A DNA stretch of 64,000 nt from Crocinitomix algicola. GTDB taxonomy: Bacteria; Bacteroidota; Bacteroidia; Flavobacteriales_D; Crocinitomicaceae. The translations under genes and the position numbers were made by a program. Positions 28,723-38,585 of the stretch are shown here, piece by piece (position 1 is the stretch's first letter; the number at the start of each line of letters is the position of its first letter). The notes under the pieces were generated by a model. The model did not search any database. It had not been told where the DNA came from and saw nothing but the letters and a program-made list of their open reading frames with translations. The stretch is taken from positions 62,001-126,000 of the forward strand of contig NZ_LYPF02000017.1 of the NCBI RefSeq assembly GCF_001661595.2, in the 5' to 3' direction.

Positions 28723-30473
28723 TCCAACGATATCCTTTTATTAAAATTCCTCTTTTACTTACGTTTTCTTTATTCTTGTTTCATCTTGCCCAAAAGGATT
28801 TTGACAACCCCTATGAGCGTCCAATAGCCGGAGACGCCCAAGCATATTACGCTTATTTACCCGCCATTTTTATCTACAGTGATCTATCATACGACTTTTT
28901 AAAAGAAACGAATCAGAAGTATTACCCAACAGAAATTCAAAAAGACTTTTTAAAAGAGGCAGGCGAAGGAGTGGTCAACAAAACCTTTCCCGGGGTTGCG
29001 GTACTTTATTTGCCCTTTTTTCTAATCGCTCACGTACTTTCCTTACTGTTTGGTTTACCTGCGGATGGTTATTCCTTTTTATACCAACTCCTTTTTGATA
29101 TTGGTTTATGGACATATCTTTTTCTTGGACTTGTTATACTCAATAAAATACTGTCCTTTTTAAACTTCAATAATCGTGTCCGCAATTACACCCTTTTAGC
29201 GCTAGTGCTTGGAACGAACATCTTTTTTTATTCAGTTTATGACCAGTCTGTTACGCATATTTATAATTTTTTTATGGTAAACATGTGTGTGTATACCTTG
29301 TTTAAGTTTAAAGAAGATGGTCAGTTTAAATGGGTTGGTATTTTAATGTTTTTTTTAGCATTAATGGCAATTACAAGACCGACAAATGGTTTAGCATTAG
29401 GATTGCTCGTATTTTTCTTTCCGTCTTGGAAGTTTTTCCGCTCAATTTTTCAATCTGCATTCAAACCGCTTAACTTTCTCAAAATTGTACTCATCATCGT
29501 GCCTATTATGGCTTTGCCTTTCTTGTTATGGAAAGCTCAGGTGAATTCTTGGATTGTTTATTCATACGGTGAAGAAGTTTTTGTGTTTTCTCAACCTCAT
29601 CTGCCCGAGTTTCTATTCTCCTATTTTAAAGGTTGGTTTACCTATACGCCTCTTGCACTTGTTATGCTCATTTTAGGATTTTATTTTCTTTACCATAAAA
29701 ACAAGACGCAAGTATGGATTGGCATTATGTTTTATGCTATTTGTGTTTACATATTTAGCTGTTGGTGGTGCTGGTATTACGGAGCAGGAATGAGTCAACG
29801 CGTAATGATTGACCATTATATTTTATTAGCGTTCTTAATGGCCTTAACTTTTCAAAAAATTGCAGCGCATAACTGGCTTAAATATAGTGTTTCGATTATT
29901 ACCATTTTAACCATTGGCTTAAATATTGTTCAAGCCTATCAAATTAGACATGGTATCATCAGCGGAGGTTCTGCTACGAAGGAAAAATATTGGGATACTT
30001 TCTTGGATTTAGATAAAAAAGCAAGGGTATATCCTTTTGATCATTGGAAGCTTGAACAAACTATTTCAATTGATCTAAATCCTGAAAGTAAAAACACAGA
30101 CAAATCAACTCCACGGTTTATTGAGGATGCTTGGACCACTGAAGTGAACGAATTTCAACCGTATTCAAGCTCGGTTTTATTAAAAAACTTAAATTTAAGA
30201 AGAGGAGCAAGAATGAGACTTAGTTTTGAAGCTCGAGCAAGACATGATATTAAAGAAACGCGAATGGTGTTTGTCAACAACAAAGAATTGATTGTTTTTG
30301 GTTTAGATCAATACCTGAAGAAAGATGAATGGGTACGCGTTGAATGGCTTTATGAGCCTCTCGATTCGATTAACCATGTTCCAAGTGTATATTTTTGGAA
30401 TGGAAACTCGCATGAAAAGGTAGAATTTAAATCGTTTAAAATTGATTTATTTTTTGCTGAAAAGTTTCTCTAA
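28719..30473 (+). CDS. Multi-pass membrane protein, probable GT-C-type glycosyltransferase
   Basis: 584 residues with about 11 hydrophobic segments in the first 420 and a soluble beta-rich C-terminal domain. The first outer loop contains GDAQAYYAYLPA, resembling the acidic motif of lipid-linked GT-C sugar transferases (ArnT/PMT type), and ITRPTNGLALG is another family-like motif. The sugar acceptor is not known. Its start overlaps the upstream gene by 4 bp, and a GT2 and a GT9 gene follow, so a surface-glycan or LPS pathway is the likely context. Confidence 0.65.
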   Translation: MIQRYPFIKIPLLLTFSLFLFHLAQKDFDNPYERPIAGDAQAYYAYLPAIFIYSDLSYDFLKETNQKYYPTEIQKDFLKEAGEGVVNKTFPGVAVLYLPFFLIAHVLSLLFGLPADGYSFLYQLLFDIGLWTYLFLGLVILNKILSFLNFNNRVRNYTLLALVLGTNIFFYSVYDQSVTHIYNFFMVNMCVYTLFKFKEDGQFKWVGILMFFLALMAITRPTNGLALGLLVFFFPSWKFFRSIFQSAFKPLNFLKIVLIIVPIMALPFLLWKAQVNSWIVYSYGEEVFVFSQPHLPEFLFSYFKGWFTYTPLALVMLILGFYFLYHKNKTQVWIGIMFYAICVYIFSCWWCWYYGAGMSQRVMIDHYILLAFLMALTFQKIAAHNWLKYSVSIITILTIGLNIVQAYQIRHGIISGGSATKEKYWDTFLDLDKKARVYPFDHWKLEQTISIDLNPESKNTDKSTPRFIEDAWTTEVNEFQPYSSSVLLKNLNLRRGARMRLSFEARARHDIKETRMVFVNNKELIVFGLDQYLKKDEWVRVEWLYEPLDSINHVPSVYFWNGNSHEKVEFKSFKIDLFFAEKFL

Positions 30474-30485
30474 AATGATTGATTA

Positions 30486-31256
30486 ATGAATAAAGATACA
30501 GCGCAAAAATTATCAGTTGTTATCATTACCTATAATGAAGAAAAGAATATTGTACGTTGTTTAGAATCTGTCCAGGCAGTAGCGGATGAAATTATAATCG
30601 TTGACAGTTATTCTAAAGACAATACCGAATCCCTTGCTAGCGCATTTGATGTTCGCTTTATCCCGCATTCATTTGAAGGTCATATAGAACAAAAAAATTG
30701 GGCAAAAGATCAAGCCAAGCACCCCCTAATTCTCTCGTTAGACGCTGATGAAGCATTAGATGAAAAGCTCACAGAATCCATCCTTTCGATCAAAAATAAT
30801 CCTACTGCTGATGGTTATAAAATGAACAGATTGACCAATTATTGCGGAAAATGGATTCATCACACCGGTTGGTATCCCGATACCAAATTAAGACTTTGGA
30901 AAAAAGGCAAAGGAGAATGGACAGGGGAAAACCCGCATGATGAATTTAAACTCTTTGACCAGTCTACAACCATAAATCATTTAAAAGGAGATATATTACA
31001 TTATAGTTATCATCATCCCGAAGATCATGATAAACAAATCGCTTATTTTACAGATATTGCCGCCAATGCTTTTGTAAAAAAAGGCAAGAAACCTTTCATA
31101 TTTCAGGAATATCTGAGCGCGTTTTTAAAGTTCGTTAAATGCTATTTTATCAAATTTGGCTTTTTGGATGGTAAAGAAGGGTGGATAATTAGTAAAAAAT
31201 CAAGTTATGCAGCTTACCTGAAATACAAAAAAATCAAACAGCTCTTAAAGTCGTGA
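30486..31256 (+). CDS. Glycosyltransferase family 2 (WaaE/KdtX-like)
   Basis: 256 residues. The GT-A nucleotide-sugar domain begins SVVIITYNEEKNI and has DSYSKDNTE and the metal-binding LSLDADEAL, then the GT2 subgroup segment NPHDEF. The pattern NWAKDQAKHPLILSLDADE is typical of the LPS-core GT2 group that includes WaaE. It has no membrane segment. The stop overlaps the next gene's GTG by 4 bp. Confidence 0.88.
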   Translation: MNKDTAQKLSVVIITYNEEKNIVRCLESVQAVADEIIIVDSYSKDNTESLASAFDVRFIPHSFEGHIEQKNWAKDQAKHPLILSLDADEALDEKLTESILSIKNNPTADGYKMNRLTNYCGKWIHHTGWYPDTKLRLWKKGKGEWTGENPHDEFKLFDQSTTINHLKGDILHYSYHHPEDHDKQIAYFTDIAANAFVKKGKKPFIFQEYLSAFLKFVKCYFIKFGFLDGKEGWIISKKSSYAAYLKYKKIKQLLKS

Positions 31257-32248
31257 TAAAAGATCCAAAAAAAATTGTCATCAGCCGAACAGATAGTATT
31301 GGTGATGTTGTTTTAACCTTGCCATTGGCAGGAATTCTAAAAACAGCTTTTCCCAATACTAAAATTATCTTTTTAGGTAACACTTATACAAAACCAATCA
31401 TCCAATGTTCGTCTCATATTGATGAAGTTTGGGAGTGGGCGGAATTGGAGAAAAAAGATGAAAAACACCTTGTTGATTGGTTGAAATCTCAAGAAATAGA
31501 CGTTTTCTTGCATATTTTTCCACGTAAAAAACTAGCACAACTCGTTAAGAAAGCAGGAATAAAACATCGTGTGGGTACATCGCATCGCTTATACCACTTG
31601 TTAACTTGTAATCATCGCCCAAATTTTACCCGAAAAAAATCAGATCTTCACGAGGCACAGCTGAATACCAAACTTCTTATTCCTCTTGGAATTCAGAAGG
31701 AATACTCCTTAGATCAATTAGGGGAATTTGTAGGTTTTCACAAAATCCCTAGTTTACCTGAAAAATTCAAAAATCTAATTGATCCCACTAAAATCAATTT
31801 AGTATTGCACGCAAAATCACAAGGTAGTGCCATTGAATGGGGTGTTACCAAATTTATACAACTGGCATCAACCTTAGATGCTCATAAATTTAATCTCTTC
31901 TTTACTGGAACAGAGAAAGAAAGTGAATCATTTCGATCACAACTGCCATCCAAAGAAAATATTCATGACTTATCTGGTCAAATGACCTTGGATGAGCTGA
32001 TTGCTTTTATTGCTAATATCGACGGACTTGTTGCTGCCAGTACTGGTCCTTTGCACATAGCCGGTCTAGCCAACCGTTATGCCATCGGTCTATTTTCTTC
32101 TATCCGTCCTATTCATCCTGGTAGATGGAGACCATTAGGAGAAAATGTAATCGTCCTCGTAGATGAAAAAAATACTGACTTTTCCCAACCATTAGCAATA
32201 GATACACGTGATGTTGTTGAAGCCCTAAACTGTTTAGAAAAGAAATAA
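31253..32248 (+). CDS. Glycosyltransferase family 9 (heptosyltransferase-like)
   Basis: 331 residues. It opens VISRTDSIGDVVLTLPLAG, the GT9 nucleotide-binding start, and has the C-terminal half motif AASTGPLHIAGL with the SSIRPIHPGRW loop. The family mainly adds heptose to LPS core. The start codon is GTG, inside the GT2 stop overlap, so the two are probably translated together. Confidence 0.87.
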   Translation: MIKDPKKIVISRTDSIGDVVLTLPLAGILKTAFPNTKIIFLGNTYTKPIIQCSSHIDEVWEWAELEKKDEKHLVDWLKSQEIDVFLHIFPRKKLAQLVKKAGIKHRVGTSHRLYHLLTCNHRPNFTRKKSDLHEAQLNTKLLIPLGIQKEYSLDQLGEFVGFHKIPSLPEKFKNLIDPTKINLVLHAKSQGSAIEWGVTKFIQLASTLDAHKFNLFFTGTEKESESFRSQLPSKENIHDLSGQMTLDELIAFIANIDGLVAASTGPLHIAGLANRYAIGLFSSIRPIHPGRWRPLGENVIVLVDEKNTDFSQPLAIDTRDVVEALNCLEKK

Positions 32249-32560
32249 GCCCGGAACCTCTCCTGAACCGGACTTATTAAACTTTGAAATGAAAAAAACT
32301 ACTTACTCTGTTTCTAAATATAAGTACTATTCCCCTGTAAAACAAATTTTTCCCGTAAAATAGAAGCAATTTATCTCGAATCAATCCGAAAACCTCTGTA
32401 TTTCTGTAATTGTTAATCTAAACGTTTAAGGTCATTTTATTATTATTGCTTAACTCTTGCGTATTTTTTAAAACCACCTCAATAGGTGCACAAATCCAAT
32501 TGCCATTTTTTGGCAAGGAATTTGTTTTACCTAGAATATTAAACCAATAAAATTAAAGTG
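32249..32560 (+). other. Intergenic region with leader hairpin
   Basis: A 312-bp gap with no gene seen. A 6-bp stem, TTGCCA (32500-32505) with TGGCAA (32511-32516) and a T5 loop, lies about 45 bp before the DUF3108 start and may belong to its leader. A CCGG...CCGG pair at the start of the gap has mismatches and was not called as a terminator. Confidence 0.4.
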
Positions 32561-33373
32561 ATGAAGAAATTAAGTATGGTAGTTTTTGCAATTGCTACTA
32601 TCTTGGTGAGTCACGGAATGGAGAACTTGCCAGGAGATGAAATTGCAGCAGGAACCTTTAAAAAGGTAGAGAACAAAGCTTTTAAACCGGGCGAAAAACT
32701 AATTTATCGCCTTACCTATGGAATATTCGATGCGGGAGAAGCAACCTTAACAGTTGATGAAACAAAAAAAGAAGTGAACGGACGCAAGTTATGGCGTGTA
32801 AGAGGAATTGGAAAAACCATTTCTGCCTTTGAATGGTTTTACAAAGTAAACGATCGCTACGAGTCTTATATGGATGCAGAAGGTATGTTTCCATGGTTAT
32901 TTATTCGTCGTGTGAATGAAGGAGGGTATAAAATAGAGCAAGACTATACTTTTTTTCAGCACCAAAACACCGTTGATAACGGAGCAGGTAAAAAATTTAA
33001 CGTGCCCAATATGGTACAAGATATGATTTCTAGTTTCTATTACGCACGTACTTTAGATTTTAGCAAAGCCAAAAAAGGAGACAAATACCTTGTAAATATT
33101 TTTTTAGATGACGAATTATACCCAACTCAAATCAAATTCTTAGGGAAAGAGGTCATCAAAACAAGGACAGGGAAATATCGTTGTTTAAAGTTTGCTCCTG
33201 TTGTTCAAGAAGGTCGAGTTTTTAATAGTGAAGATGATCTTACAGTATGGATTACTGATGACGGAAACAAAATTCCAATTATGGCGAAAGCTAATATTAA
33301 AGTAGGATCAATGAAAATGCATTTGGTTGATTGGGATGGCCTATCTAATCCCATGGCTAAAGTAGAAAAATAA
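32561..33373 (+). CDS. DUF3108-domain protein
   Basis: 270 residues with a signal peptide (MKKLSMVVFAIATILVSHG). The DUF3108 body starts FKPGEKLIYRLTYGIFDAGEA and includes GIGKTISAFEWFYKVNDRYESY and a C-terminal WITDDGNKIPIMAKA. The family is periplasmic or outer-membrane-facing with unknown function. The ATG at 32561 was taken rather than the GTG one codon upstream. A strong terminator follows. Confidence 0.87.
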   Translation: MKKLSMVVFAIATILVSHGMENLPGDEIAAGTFKKVENKAFKPGEKLIYRLTYGIFDAGEATLTVDETKKEVNGRKLWRVRGIGKTISAFEWFYKVNDRYESYMDAEGMFPWLFIRRVNEGGYKIEQDYTFFQHQNTVDNGAGKKFNVPNMVQDMISSFYYARTLDFSKAKKGDKYLVNIFLDDELYPTQIKFLGKEVIKTRTGKYRCLKFAPVVQEGRVFNSEDDLTVWITDDGNKIPIMAKANIKVGSMKMHLVDWDGLSNPMAKVEK

Positions 33374-33438
33374 ATTGTTTTTAGATTTAATAATTGATAG
33401 GTGGATGAACCACACCACTAAAAAGCTGGTTTAATAGT

Positions 33439-33484
33439 AAGACTCATCAAAATCTGTTTTAATGGATTGGGGTGAGTCTTTTTT
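33439..33484 (+). terminator. Rho-independent terminator after DUF3108
   Basis: A 10-bp stem AAGACTCATC (33439-33448) with GGTGAGTCTT (33471-33480, one G-U pair), loop of 22 nt, then a T run to 33486. Confidence 0.75.
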
Positions 33485-33571
33485 ATAGTGCGATAAGAAC
33501 TTCTTTATCACAAAAAACAGACATCAATCTTTTATAGGTTTTCCTGTACTCTAATGGTAAGACTTAAACGA

Positions 33572-34558
33572 CTATTTCATCTTAGCCATTTCTCCCTTTA
33601 AATGTGAAATTACATCCACCTCAACGGGATCAATATTCTTAATTTCAGAAATAAAGTACGAAACCCAATCACCAAGATGTATAAGGAAAAAAGTATGCTC
33701 CAATTTAGTTGTTCCCCTAGCCTCAACTTCTAAAATAGTGTCCGTATAGTTTTGAATTACTTCTTTACAAATTTCCCAACGTCGATTCGTCCTAGGATGA
33801 TTCAAACTTGATTTCAAAAAAATAGGTGCAATATTTTTGTTGCCGCCTGCCCATCCCACAAGTTCGTTATGGGTCATTTCTGGTAATACATGGTGCCAAC
33901 AAAGTTCTTTCCCATTTTCATTGATTTGTTGTCTCCATCGCACAGCTACACCTTCAAAATCATTTCCTGCATAAATAATGGAGCGTTTTCCTTGAAACGC
34001 CTGTGCAATCCGCATGGCTTCTTCTTGTATTGCATGCTCTTGATCATCCAATAAGTCAATCACCTTATCCAAATCTGATTTGAGATTGTATTCAATCAAA
34101 CCATACTTAGACAAAAGATATAATTGCTGAACTAAAGAATAAGCTAACATCGCACGAGGTTGCTCTCCTCCTGGAACTTGACAATAATTCCAATTATTCG
34201 TTTTAGCCGAATCTAAAATCTCACCGCCGGATGTAATAACCGCAATTTCTGAACCTCTTTGATTACATTCTGCCACTGCACTTAACGTTTCTTCCGTGTT
34301 TCCAGAATATGAAGATGCAATCACCAATGTGTTTTCATTTACCCAAGCAGGAACTTCATAATCGTTAATACATAGAAAAGGAACTTTCAAATCGTTCTTC
34401 AAGAGCAAAGCGATTATCTTACCACCAATTCCCGAACCTCCTAGACCACACACCAAAATTGTATGAATCTCTTTTGAAGCTGGTTGAAAATGTGCTTTTT
34501 CGCCGATTTGTATGGCTTCTTTTATTTGCTTCGATAAATTGGCAATCAGTTCTTTCAT
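33572..34558 (-). CDS. Bifunctional phosphoglucose/phosphomannose isomerase-like protein
   Basis: 328 residues with tandem SIS domains. The first has GLGGSGIGGKI and SSYSGNTEETL, the second has SIIYAGNDFEGVAVRWRQQINENGK-like sequence and ends with MTHNELVGWAGG, the hallmark of this archaeal/Bacteroidota isomerase group (C-terminal domain PF10432 type). It would interconvert fructose-6-phosphate with glucose- or mannose-6-phosphate. The ATG at 34558 was chosen over an in-frame TTG at 34573. Confidence 0.85.
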   Translation of the reverse strand: MKELIANLSKQIKEAIQIGEKAHFQPASKEIHTILVCGLGGSGIGGKIIALLLKNDLKVPFLCINDYEVPAWVNENTLVIASSYSGNTEETLSAVAECNQRGSEIAVITSGGEILDSAKTNNWNYCQVPGGEQPRAMLAYSLVQQLYLLSKYGLIEYNLKSDLDKVIDLLDDQEHAIQEEAMRIAQAFQGKRSIIYAGNDFEGVAVRWRQQINENGKELCWHHVLPEMTHNELVGWAGGNKNIAPIFLKSSLNHPRTNRRWEICKEVIQNYTDTILEVEARGTTKLEHTFFLIHLGDWVSYFISEIKNIDPVEVDVISHLKGEMAKMK

Positions 34559-34752
34559 CTTTGTAAAATTCAATTAATTGAGTTGCGAAATGGGGTTAAA
34601 TTACATGCGTAATCTTCTATTTAACACCATGAATGTACAAAACAATTTTCAAACCCTCAAACATAGTACTTTTCAACGTGAAAAAAGGGCTAAACTTAAA
34701 GTAATTTCGTTAAATTTCGGTTTCAAATATCACATCCCACCGTATTAACAAT

Positions 34753-34760
34753 TATCTTTG
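34753..34760 (+). promoter_or_regulatory. lysS -7 box
   Basis: TATCTTTG fits TAnnTTTG, 21 bp before the ATG. Confidence 0.5.
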
Positions 34761-34781
34761 CAATCTTAAATTGCTGAAATT

Positions 34782-36500
34782 ATGAGTATGATCGAGCTAT
34801 CCGACCAAGAAATTCAACGAAGAGCTTCTGCTGAAAAATTGCGTGAATTGGGCATTGACCCTTTTCCAGCAGCTTTATATCCTGTTGATCATTTATCAAA
34901 GACCATTAAAGCCAATTATGAAGAAGGTAAAAAGGTGGTAATTGCAGGGCGTTTAATGCGAAAGAAAATTCAAGGAAAAGCCTCTTTTGGTGAATTGCAA
35001 GATAGCGCAGGTCGTATTCAAATCTACATCAATCGGGATGAAATTTGCCCCGGTGAAGACAAAACATTGTACAATGATGTTTTTAAAAAATTATTGGATC
35101 ATGGCGATTTTATCGGAGTTGAGGGCCGTGTTTTTAAAACACAAGTAGGTGAAATTTCTGTTAAAGTGGAAAAATTTACGGTACTCAGTAAATCATTAAA
35201 ACCATTGCCACAACCTAAAACGGATGAAGATGGTAAAGTGCACGATGCATTTACAAACCCTGAACTAAGGTACCGCCAACGCTATGTTGATTTAGTGGTG
35301 AACCCACAGGTAAAAGAAGTTTTTGTAAAACGAACAAAGTTGATGGCTGCTATGCGCCAATTCTTCAACGATAAAGGTTATTTTGAGGTTGAAACCCCAA
35401 TCCTACAACCAATACCTGGAGGTGCAGCCGCACGACCATTCGTAACTCATCACAATGCATTGGATATCCCTTTGTACATGCGTATTGCTAACGAATTGTA
35501 TTTAAAACGTTTAATTGTAGGAGGTTTTGATGGCGTATATGAGTTTTCAAAAAACTTCCGAAACGAAGGTATGGATCGCACACATAATCCTGAATTTACC
35601 GCAATGGAAATTTATGTTTCCTACAAGGATTATAATTGGATGATGGATTTCACCGAAAAATTATTGGAACATTGCGCAATTGCCGTTAACGGAACTTCGG
35701 AAGTTGTATTTGGTGAGCACAAAGTAGATTTCAAAGCGCCTTATAAACGTGTAACCATGCGCCAGTCAATCATTGATTTTACAGGTTTTGATATTAAAGA
35801 TAAATCCGAGGACGAATTGCGGCAATGGTGTTTATCGAACAATATTGAAGCGGACGAAACAATGGGACGAGGCAAACTTATTGACGAAATTTTTGGAGAA
35901 AAATGTGAAGGAAATTATATCCAACCTACCTTTATTACGGATTATCCTAAAGAAATGTCCCCATTGTGTAAAGCCCACCGCGACGACCCTAGTTTAACTG
36001 AACGATTTGAATTAATGGTGTGCGGAAAAGAAATTGCCAATGCATACTCCGAATTAAATGATCCTATTGACCAACGCGAACGATTCGAAGAACAGTTGCG
36101 ACTCGCTGCTAAAGGAGACGATGAAGCTGGAGAATTTATCGATCAGGATTTTTTAAGAGCTTTGGAGTATGGAATGCCACCAACATCTGGTCTCGGTATT
36201 GGAATTGATCGTTTAGTAATGTACTTAACCAATAACCAATCCATTCAAGAGGTTCTATTCTTCCCGCAAATGAAACCTGAGAAGTTTTCTGAGAAAAAAT
36301 CACTTGATTTAAACGAAAACGAAAAGGCTATTTTCGATATTATTTCAGAGCGTAAATCAATGAATTTGAATGATTTAAAAGAAGCTACTGGATTATCAAA
36401 TAAGCAATGGGATAAAGGAATTAAGGCACTCGGCAAGCTTGGAGTCACAAAAGTGACGAAAACAGACGATGATTTGATCGTTGATTACACGGGCGAGTGA
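34782..36500 (+). CDS. lysS: Lysyl-tRNA synthetase, class II
   Basis: Charges tRNA-Lys. 572 residues: an N-terminal OB-fold (about 50-140), then the class II core with motif 2 (FRNEGMDRTHNPEFTAMEIY) and motif 3 (GLGIGIDRLVMYL). After motif 3 there is a C-terminal extension of about 65 residues, helical and winged-helix-like (LNDLKEATGLSNKQWDKGI), also known in other Bacteroidota. It is followed by a strong terminator and then by the integrase that opens the accessory region. Confidence 0.96.
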   Translation: MSMIELSDQEIQRRASAEKLRELGIDPFPAALYPVDHLSKTIKANYEEGKKVVIAGRLMRKKIQGKASFGELQDSAGRIQIYINRDEICPGEDKTLYNDVFKKLLDHGDFIGVEGRVFKTQVGEISVKVEKFTVLSKSLKPLPQPKTDEDGKVHDAFTNPELRYRQRYVDLVVNPQVKEVFVKRTKLMAAMRQFFNDKGYFEVETPILQPIPGGAAARPFVTHHNALDIPLYMRIANELYLKRLIVGGFDGVYEFSKNFRNEGMDRTHNPEFTAMEIYVSYKDYNWMMDFTEKLLEHCAIAVNGTSEVVFGEHKVDFKAPYKRVTMRQSIIDFTGFDIKDKSEDELRQWCLSNNIEADETMGRGKLIDEIFGEKCEGNYIQPTFITDYPKEMSPLCKAHRDDPSLTERFELMVCGKEIANAYSELNDPIDQRERFEEQLRLAAKGDDEAGEFIDQDFLRALEYGMPPTSGLGIGIDRLVMYLTNNQSIQEVLFFPQMKPEKFSEKKSLDLNENEKAIFDIISERKSMNLNDLKEATGLSNKQWDKGIKALGKLGVTKVTKTDDDLIVDYTGE

Positions 36501-36540
36501 TAAGCCTAATAAAGACAACACTTTCAAAGTAAAATAATAG

Positions 36541-36573
36541 AAACACACAGTAAAAAATACTGTGTGTTTTTTT
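36541..36573 (+). terminator. Rho-independent terminator after lysS
   Basis: A perfect 12-bp stem (AAACACACAGTA at 36541-36552, TACTGTGTGTTT at 36558-36569) around five A and followed by more T. It is the natural edge of the core chromosome before the integrase. Confidence 0.85.
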
Positions 36574-36581
36574 GTTATAAG

Positions 36582-36600
36582 TTTGTTACATTTTTGTTAC
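36582..36600 (+). repeat. Tandem octamer upstream of the integrase
   Basis: TTTGTTAC occurs at 36582-36589 and again at 36593-36600, 11 bp apart, 11 bp before the integrase ATG. It could be an arm-type binding site or part of the promoter. Confidence 0.4.
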
Positions 36601-36611
36601 TTTCGTAAATA

Positions 36612-37751
36612 ATGCCGAATGTTCATCTAAGAGAAAGAAAATTAAAAGACGGAGTAGTTGGATTCTACTTGGACTACTATGTGAGTGGAACTCGCTACTA
36701 TGAAACATTGGATATTAAAATTCGACCTGAGTACGATAAGAAAACTCAAAAAGCACTTAGAAACAAAGCAGAATCAATTCTTTTAAGTAAACGATCTGCG
36801 ATTCTAGTCAATCAACACCCAGAAGTTTTTAAGAGAGATTTAGAACGTGGCAGAGGTAATTTCTTCATTTTGTTTGAAGAAATGAAAGAATTGCGTAAAC
36901 AGACGTCTCCAAACACTTATAGCGTATGGGATAATGTAGAGAAATTACTTGAAAAGTTTCATGGTTCAAAACAGTTAGAATATCGACATGTGAATCTAAA
37001 TTTCTGTCAACGATTTCTTGCGTTTTTAAGAAAGTACAAACACCCTACCAAAGGAACGTTCGCGAATAGCTCTATTCTTACCTATTACAGGAAGTTTCAA
37101 AGTGTAGTAAAAGAAGCTCATAAAATGGGCCTTATTAGAGAGGATTACTCTTCAATGGTTAAGCGTCCACCAAAGGATAAACGAGACGAGATAACACGAG
37201 ATACTTTAACTATTAATGAGATAAAAGCTATCAAAGAAACGCCATTCTTTAACCCAGATATAAAAAATGCTTTTCTATTTGCTTGTTTTACAGGTTTAAG
37301 AGTTTCGGATTTACGCAGGTTAACGTGGAAAGATATTTCACTCATAAATAGTGCTGAAGGTGATAAAGATACTATTTACATTATAGAATTACAACAAAAG
37401 AAAACAAGAAAGCCAGTAGTGATCCCATTCACTCAGGATACGTTTGATTTGATAGGTAAGAAACGAGGATTAGACGAAGACAATGTTTTCACTATTCCTG
37501 ATACAAGTGGATCAGCTAGTAGAACTGTACGTAGGTTGTTAGAACGTGTTGACTGTGACTCTCTAAAAAAGAAGAAAATCACTTTCCATTCGGCTCGACA
37601 TACTTTTGCTACACTATGTGTAAATTCTTTTGGGGATATGTATGCTACCCAACGATTGATGGGACATCGATCAAGCAAGTCAACGGAAGGTTATGCACAA
37701 AAAGAAGTTTCCTCATTAGTCAAAGCGATCAAACAATTACCCTCATTATAA
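36612..37751 (+). CDS. Tyrosine recombinase / phage-type integrase
   Basis: A 379-residue site-specific integrase. Residues 1-90 form an arm-binding region (LRERKLKDGVVGFYLDYYV), then a SAM-like core-binding domain (about 100-200) and the catalytic domain. Catalytic residues visible: Arg in FTGLRVSDLRRLTW, HxxR at 326-329 in HSARHTF, His in MGHRSSKST (352) and Tyr361 in EGYAQKE. Such genes mark integrative elements. It begins 39 bp after the lysS terminator stem and points into the accessory region; the att core could not be identified. Confidence 0.93.
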   Translation: MPNVHLRERKLKDGVVGFYLDYYVSGTRYYETLDIKIRPEYDKKTQKALRNKAESILLSKRSAILVNQHPEVFKRDLERGRGNFFILFEEMKELRKQTSPNTYSVWDNVEKLLEKFHGSKQLEYRHVNLNFCQRFLAFLRKYKHPTKGTFANSSILTYYRKFQSVVKEAHKMGLIREDYSSMVKRPPKDKRDEITRDTLTINEIKAIKETPFFNPDIKNAFLFACFTGLRVSDLRRLTWKDISLINSAEGDKDTIYIIELQQKKTRKPVVIPFTQDTFDLIGKKRGLDEDNVFTIPDTSGSASRTVRRLLERVDCDSLKKKKITFHSARHTFATLCVNSFGDMYATQRLMGHRSSKSTEGYAQKEVSSLVKAIKQLPSL

Positions 37752-37763
37752 AACATTAAAACT

Positions 37764-38585
37764 ATGACATTAGAACAAATTCAAGAACAAGCGGATGCAC
37801 TATTTCAGGAGTTGAATCAACTTAAGGCCGTAGAAGAAATTCAAGACCATTTCAATGAATCATTTCGCGCAACTTGTATTAATAAACTCAACAACTTTTT
37901 TCAAAAAGCATCGCGTATTAATACTGGGGTTCAATACCATATCGTTGGTGTAAACAAAGGAAATACATATAAAAAAAGTATTGTAGTTTTTGACAAAGCC
38001 CCTTCCCCTATTGATGTCGAATTAGTGTGTACACATGAACATATTCATATCCCAAATTGGTTTAAACAGGTTTGTGAAAAGTATCTTGGAATCCATTTTT
38101 CACAAACAAATAACGACACAGCCTATTATGAATATTATTGGGTAATAAAGGAGGTTCAAGAGCTTAAGAGTCTAATGAAAAACTACCAAAGCGACAATGA
38201 TGACATTTATCAAGTTCTAGAGCGTTATATTTTCTCATCTCAAAAAATGAATTTATTCGGAGAAGATATGAAAAGTCAATTCGCAGATATTGAATTAAAA
38301 GGACTTTTGATGATTTTGCTTGAAGATTTTGAATTGTACGGTTGGGACATTTCTAGCAATATTGGTACAGATAACAATGATCCTCGTTTTTTAAAAGTTT
38401 ACATTGAAAAGAAAATTTACATAAATGTTCTTGAGGTTTTGAATGAACTACTTGAAAAACAAAATCTTGCGAAAGTTTATGAAATAATTCGTAATTCGAT
38501 TCATAAAGCGAATCAAGAGTACCTAGGAGCAATCATTATAGGTGAAAAACCAAAAGTTCACTGGAATTTCACTGATGTTTACTAG
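37764..38585 (+). CDS. Protein of unknown function next to the integrase
   Basis: 273 residues, 12 bp after the integrase. It is soluble, with a helical N terminus, a beta-rich middle (GVQYHIVGVNKGNTYKKSIV) and helical C-terminal half. A short His-rich stretch, THEHIHIPNWF at about 93-103, could bind metal. No family was recognised. It could be an accessory gene of the integrative element or a stray cargo gene. Confidence 0.6.
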   Translation: MTLEQIQEQADALFQELNQLKAVEEIQDHFNESFRATCINKLNNFFQKASRINTGVQYHIVGVNKGNTYKKSIVVFDKAPSPIDVELVCTHEHIHIPNWFKQVCEKYLGIHFSQTNNDTAYYEYYWVIKEVQELKSLMKNYQSDNDDIYQVLERYIFSSQKMNLFGEDMKSQFADIELKGLLMILLEDFELYGWDISSNIGTDNNDPRFLKVYIEKKIYINVLEVLNELLEKQNLAKVYEIIRNSIHKANQEYLGAIIIGEKPKVHWNFTDVY

